7,919 nucleotides of DNA, from positions 1-7,919 of the forward strand of contig VERU01000099.1 in assembly GCA_018882485.1 (NCBI GenBank). The letters run 5' to 3'. Positions 5,192 through 7,919 of this stretch are shown piece after piece; positions within the stretch are counted from its first letter, which is position 1; each line of letters starts with the position of its first letter. A program made the translations under genes and the position numbers. The stretch is from Rhodoferax sp. (GTDB lineage Bacteria; Pseudomonadota; Gammaproteobacteria; Burkholderiales; Burkholderiaceae_C). Below the pieces are notes generated by a model, which worked only from the letters and a program-made list of their open reading frames with translations, ran no database searches and had not been told where the DNA came from.

Positions 5192-7756
5192 TCAGTCGGC
5201 CGCTTGCACGGCATGGCCGGCACGCTGGGCGGCCGGTGAGTAGCTCTGGCGCAGCGCCGTCAGCCTTGCCAGCCGCTCGCCCACCCGCGCATGGACAGCG
5301 CCCGCCGGCGGTGCGCTGCCGGTCATGGCGCCCGTCAGCAGTTCCAGCGCCCCGTCCACATGGTCAACCGGATACACCGCAAAGCGGCGCTCGGCACAGG
5401 CGGCCACCACGTCTTCGCGCAGCATGAGGTGCTTGACATTGGCCCGCGGAATCAGCACCCCCTGGGTGCCGTCCAGCCCACGGGCGGCACAGATGTCGTA
5501 GAAACCCTCGATCTTCTCGTTGACCGCGCCGATGGCCTGCACCTGCCCGAGCTGGTTGACCGAGCCCGTCACCGCCAGGCCCTGGCGCACCGGCGCGCCG
5601 GCCAGGTCGGACAGCAGCGCACACAGCTCGGCCAGCGACGCGCTGTCGCCATCGACCCGGCTGTAGGACTGCTCGAACACCAGGCTGGCCGACAGCGCCA
5701 GCGGCTGATCGCGCGCGTAGCGGGCCGCCAAATAGGCCGACAGGATCAGCACCCCCTTGGCATGCACCGGGCCGCTGAGCCGGGCCTCGCGCTCGATGTT
5801 GACCATCTCGCCCTCCCCCAGCCGGGTGGTGGCGGTGATGCGCACCGGTTGGGCGAAGGCGAAATCGCCCAGGTCGAACACCGACAGGCCGTTGACCTGG
5901 GCGACCGCGCGACCGGAGGTGGCGATCATCAGCGTGCCGCGCAGGATGGCCTCCTGCACCTGGACCCGCAGCCGGTCGCGACGGCCGATCTGCGTGGCGA
6001 TGGCCTGGCGGACATGGTCGACCGACATCGCGGCGCGCCCGGCCTGCCGGGCCCAGAAGTCGGCCTCGCGCAGCAGGTCGGCCAGGCTGCGCATGTGGGT
6101 CGACAGGCGCTGTGCATCGCCCGCCAGCCGGGCGCTGTGGTCGATCACCCGCGCCACCGCAGCCCGATCCAGCGGCAGCAGATGCTCGCGCACCGCCAGC
6201 GTGGCCATCAGGCGGGCGTATTGCAGGTGGCTGTCGGGCGTGCGCTCGATCCGGTCCTCGAAATCGGCGGCCACCTTGAACAGTTCGCCGAAATCCGGGT
6301 CGACCTGCTGCAGCAGGTAGTACACCCAGCGCTCGCCGAACAGCACGATCTTGACATCCAGCGGCACGGGCTGTGGCTCCAGCGATACCGTGCTGACCAG
6401 GCTGACCATCTGACCCAGCGACTCGATGCGGATCTGGCGGGACTGCAGGGCGCGCTTGAGGCCCTCCCAGGCGAAGGGCTGCATCAGCACCTTGCGGGCA
6501 TCCAGCAGCAGGTAGCCGCCGTTGGCACGGTGCAGTGCGCCAGGCTTGATGAGTGTGAAGTCGGTCACCAGTGCGCCCAGCTGTGCGATGTGCTCGACCC
6601 GTCCGAGCAGGTGGGCGTAGGTGGGGTTGTCTTCGGTCACCAGGGGCGGGCCGTCGCCATCGGCATGGCTGACCAGCAGGTTCACCTGGTAGCGGTGGAA
6701 GCTCTCGCGGGCCACCAGCCGCAGACCGGCGATGCTGACCGTCTCCTCCGGCTTGCGGAAATCGTCCGCCCGCTCCACCACGTCGCGCTGCACCGCCTGC
6801 AGGTGTTCGAGGATCTCGGGCAGATCGGCAAAACGCCGGGACAGCTCGTCCATGCCCGGCCGCACGGTCGCCAGCGTGGTGTCCTGATTGAGTTGGCGCA
6901 TCTTCGCGTTGCGCTCCTTCCACCACTGAGGGATCTGCGCGAGCAGCAGGGTCAGCTTCTGCTGCAGCGCATCGATGCGCTGATCGATCTGCTCCCGCTG
7001 ATCCTGCGGCAGCCGCTCGTAGGCCGCCGGCGGCAGCACCTCTTCACCCTGCGCCGGTGCAAAGCCGAAGCCGGCCGGGGTGCGCAGCAGCAGGATCTGC
7101 TGCTGCGCCGCCTCCGCGCCCAGCGCCTTGAGCGCCTGCTCCTGCTGCTGCTCGAAACGCTGCTGGATGGCGGCGGCCTTGGAGCGGTAGGCTTCGCCGT
7201 CGAACAGGGCCGGAATGGCGCTGCGCAGCTCGTCCACCCAATGCGCCAGGGCGTCGCGCAGCACGGGGCCGCGGCCACCCGGCAGGCGCACGGCCCGCGG
7301 GCGGTGCGGCTCGCTGAAATTGTGCAGGTAGCACCAGTCGGCATGCGCTGCGGCCGGTCCTGCGTCGCCGCGAGCCAGCAGCTCGCGCACCAGGCTGCGC
7401 TTGCCCACGCCAGCCGGCCCCAGCACGAACAGGTTGTAACCCTCCTGCCGGATACCGACCCCGAAACGCAGCGCGTCCACGGCGCGGGTCTGGCCGATCA
7501 AGCCAGGCAGGGCCTCCAGCTCGGCGGTCGTTTCAAAACCGAATTCGGCGGGATCGCAGGCTGGCCGCAGCTGGCCCGGAGTCAGGGCGGCTGCGAACCC
7601 GCCGTCCGCAGACCCGGCAGGCCCGGCCAGCGGCGGGGCCGGGTTCGCCGCATTCAGCAACAGCACGGCCCGGCAACGCAGGATGGAGAATGGATCGGCA
7701 GCATGCCCGCACTCTAGGCGCGCCGCGATGGAGGGTACTTGCGCTTTCTCAGTCAT
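5192..7756 (-). CDS. Lon-family ATP-dependent protease-like protein (AAA_32 / YcbZ-LonH-like)
   Basis: From the ATG at 7756 the product has 854 residues. The order is an N-terminal stretch, an ATPase region with Walker A GPAGVGKRS (113-121), a long Gln/Glu/Ala-rich probable coiled coil (about 190-295), and a Walker B-like strand in GGYLLLDARKVL (413-424). A C-terminal Lon S16 peptidase domain follows. Its dyad is S705 (in DGDSAS) and K748 (in VNEKIEG), 43 residues apart as in E. coli Lon (S679/K722), so the peptidase looks active. The Lon LAN substrate-binding domain is absent, which fits the YcbZ/LonH-type group, whose substrates are poorly known. The start is uncertain. A GGGAGGG tract touches the ATG at 7756 and is too close for a normal ribosome binding site. 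The open frame extends to 7909 through low-complexity sequence, and family similarity seems to begin near residue 58 (LTPGQLRPACDP). A GTG at 7666 is another option. It lies 15 bases before pncB. Confidence 0.9.
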   Translation of the reverse strand: MTEKAQVPSIAARLECGHAADPFSILRCRAVLLLNAANPAPPLAGPAGSADGGFAAALTPGQLRPACDPAEFGFETTAELEALPGLIGQTRAVDALRFGVGIRQEGYNLFVLGPAGVGKRSLVRELLARGDAGPAAAHADWCYLHNFSEPHRPRAVRLPGGRGPVLRDALAHWVDELRSAIPALFDGEAYRSKAAAIQQRFEQQQEQALKALGAEAAQQQILLLRTPAGFGFAPAQGEEVLPPAAYERLPQDQREQIDQRIDALQQKLTLLLAQIPQWWKERNAKMRQLNQDTTLATVRPGMDELSRRFADLPEILEHLQAVQRDVVERADDFRKPEETVSIAGLRLVARESFHRYQVNLLVSHADGDGPPLVTEDNPTYAHLLGRVEHIAQLGALVTDFTLIKPGALHRANGGYLLLDARKVLMQPFAWEGLKRALQSRQIRIESLGQMVSLVSTVSLEPQPVPLDVKIVLFGERWVYYLLQQVDPDFGELFKVAADFEDRIERTPDSHLQYARLMATLAVREHLLPLDRAAVARVIDHSARLAGDAQRLSTHMRSLADLLREADFWARQAGRAAMSVDHVRQAIATQIGRRDRLRVQVQEAILRGTLMIATSGRAVAQVNGLSVFDLGDFAFAQPVRITATTRLGEGEMVNIEREARLSGPVHAKGVLILSAYLAARYARDQPLALSASLVFEQSYSRVDGDSASLAELCALLSDLAGAPVRQGLAVTGSVNQLGQVQAIGAVNEKIEGFYDICAARGLDGTQGVLIPRANVKHLMLREDVVAACAERRFAVYPVDHVDGALELLTGAMTGSAPPAGAVHARVGERLARLTALRQSYSPAAQRAGHAVQAAD

Positions 7757-7770
7757 CCCTCCCACCCGGT

Positions 7771-7783
7771 CCGCGCAGCGCGG
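7771..7783. other. GC-only palindrome upstream of the Lon-like gene
   Basis: CCGCGC-A-GCGCGG is a perfect 6-bp inverted repeat around one base. It lies 15 bases upstream of the preferred ATG of the Lon-like gene, in its likely leader. It might act as an operator or as a leader hairpin, but in DNA this rich in G and C such a palindrome can arise by chance. Confidence 0.25.
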
Positions 7784-7843
7784 GAAAGAGCCCATCGGGC
7801 GCGCTCGGCGGCCCTGATAATGGCCGTTGAAAGACTCCCCCGA

Positions 7844-7878
7844 CCCTCTGCCCTCTGCCCTCTGCCCTCTGCCCTCCG
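7844..7878. repeat. Heptanucleotide tandem repeat (CCCTCTG)n
   Basis: Four exact copies of CCCTCTG (7844-7871) are followed by a fifth with one change, CCCTCCG (7872-7878), then by looser CACCCCG/CACCCCC-like units. The array sits in the gene-free 163-base stretch 7757-7919 upstream of the Lon-like gene. The unit is seven bases, so adding or losing a copy shifts frame. The only open frame through it on the minus strand gives low-complexity GAEGRGQRAEGRG, which does not look like real protein. Apart from the palindrome at 7771-7783 and a lone GATAAT at 7816-7821 on the plus strand, I see nothing else in this stretch. Confidence 0.85.
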
Positions 7879-7919
7879 CACCCCGCACCCCTATCCCCCC
7901 TACTCCCACGGATCGACCA

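Noticed and set aside
6900..7200. CTG/CAG-rich clusters inside the Lon-like gene as a nucleotide repeat
   Set aside because: They encode Gln- and Leu-rich coiled-coil sequence in a conserved region and are not a regular tandem array.
5291..7717. An 808-codon open frame on the plus strand opposite the Lon-like gene
   Set aside because: It is antisense to a gene with intact Walker A and Ser-Lys dyad motifs. Its translation is rich in Gln, His, Arg and Gly without any recognisable domain, as expected for the reverse frame of a GC-rich gene.
7816..7821. GATAAT on the plus strand as a promoter for a gene to the right
   Set aside because: There is no -35 partner and no start codon context before the window ends, so it was not listed as a feature.
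7784..7909. Extending the Lon-like protein upstream to the start at 7909
   Set aside because: The added residues are low-complexity Gly/Arg/Glu sequence produced by the heptamer array, with no sign of coding selection.

Overview
The window is G+C-rich chromosomal DNA (about 68-70% by eye) and most likely comes from a betaproteobacterium of the Burkholderiales, probably Comamonadaceae. The support is the very high GC, the six gene families present, and a short repeat at 3746-3766. One frame of that repeat reads ...SYKMNS-stop, close to the 'SYKINS/ATKINS' type of tail that I recall from the intergenic repeat common in Comamonadaceae genomes. I see no rRNA, tRNA, CRISPR array, insertion sequence or phage gene.

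Region A (1-3712) looks like a small catabolic and export cluster. On the minus strand a GMC-family FAD oxidoreductase (529-2139) is followed after 23 bases by the start of a mandelate racemase/muconate lactonizing enzyme (enolase superfamily) gene that runs off the left edge (505 to <1). A short-chain dehydrogenase/reductase (2213-3031, plus strand) diverges from the GMC gene across a 73-base gap. A LysE/RhtB-type exporter (3074-3712) follows the SDR in the same direction. An oxidoreductase, a probable dehydratase or racemase and a second dehydrogenase together suggest breakdown of a sugar acid, polyol or similar hydroxy acid. No substrate can be named from sequence.

Region B (3710-3766) separates convergent genes. 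It holds a perfect 10-bp stem hairpin that probably terminates transcription from both sides, then the Comamonadaceae-type repeat. The repeat supplies the last codons and the stop of the next gene.

Region C (3749-7756, minus strand) is a probable two-gene operon. A Lon-family ATP-dependent protease-like protein with an intact Ser-Lys dyad is followed 15 bases later by nicotinate phosphoribosyltransferase (pncB), which acts in NAD salvage. Upstream of the protease gene (7757-7919) there is no gene, but there is a small palindrome and a heptanucleotide tandem repeat.

I found no convincing undescribed system. The most interesting points are the repeat that forms the end of pncB, the heptamer array upstream of the protease gene, and the uncharacterised GMC/enolase-superfamily/SDR gene set.
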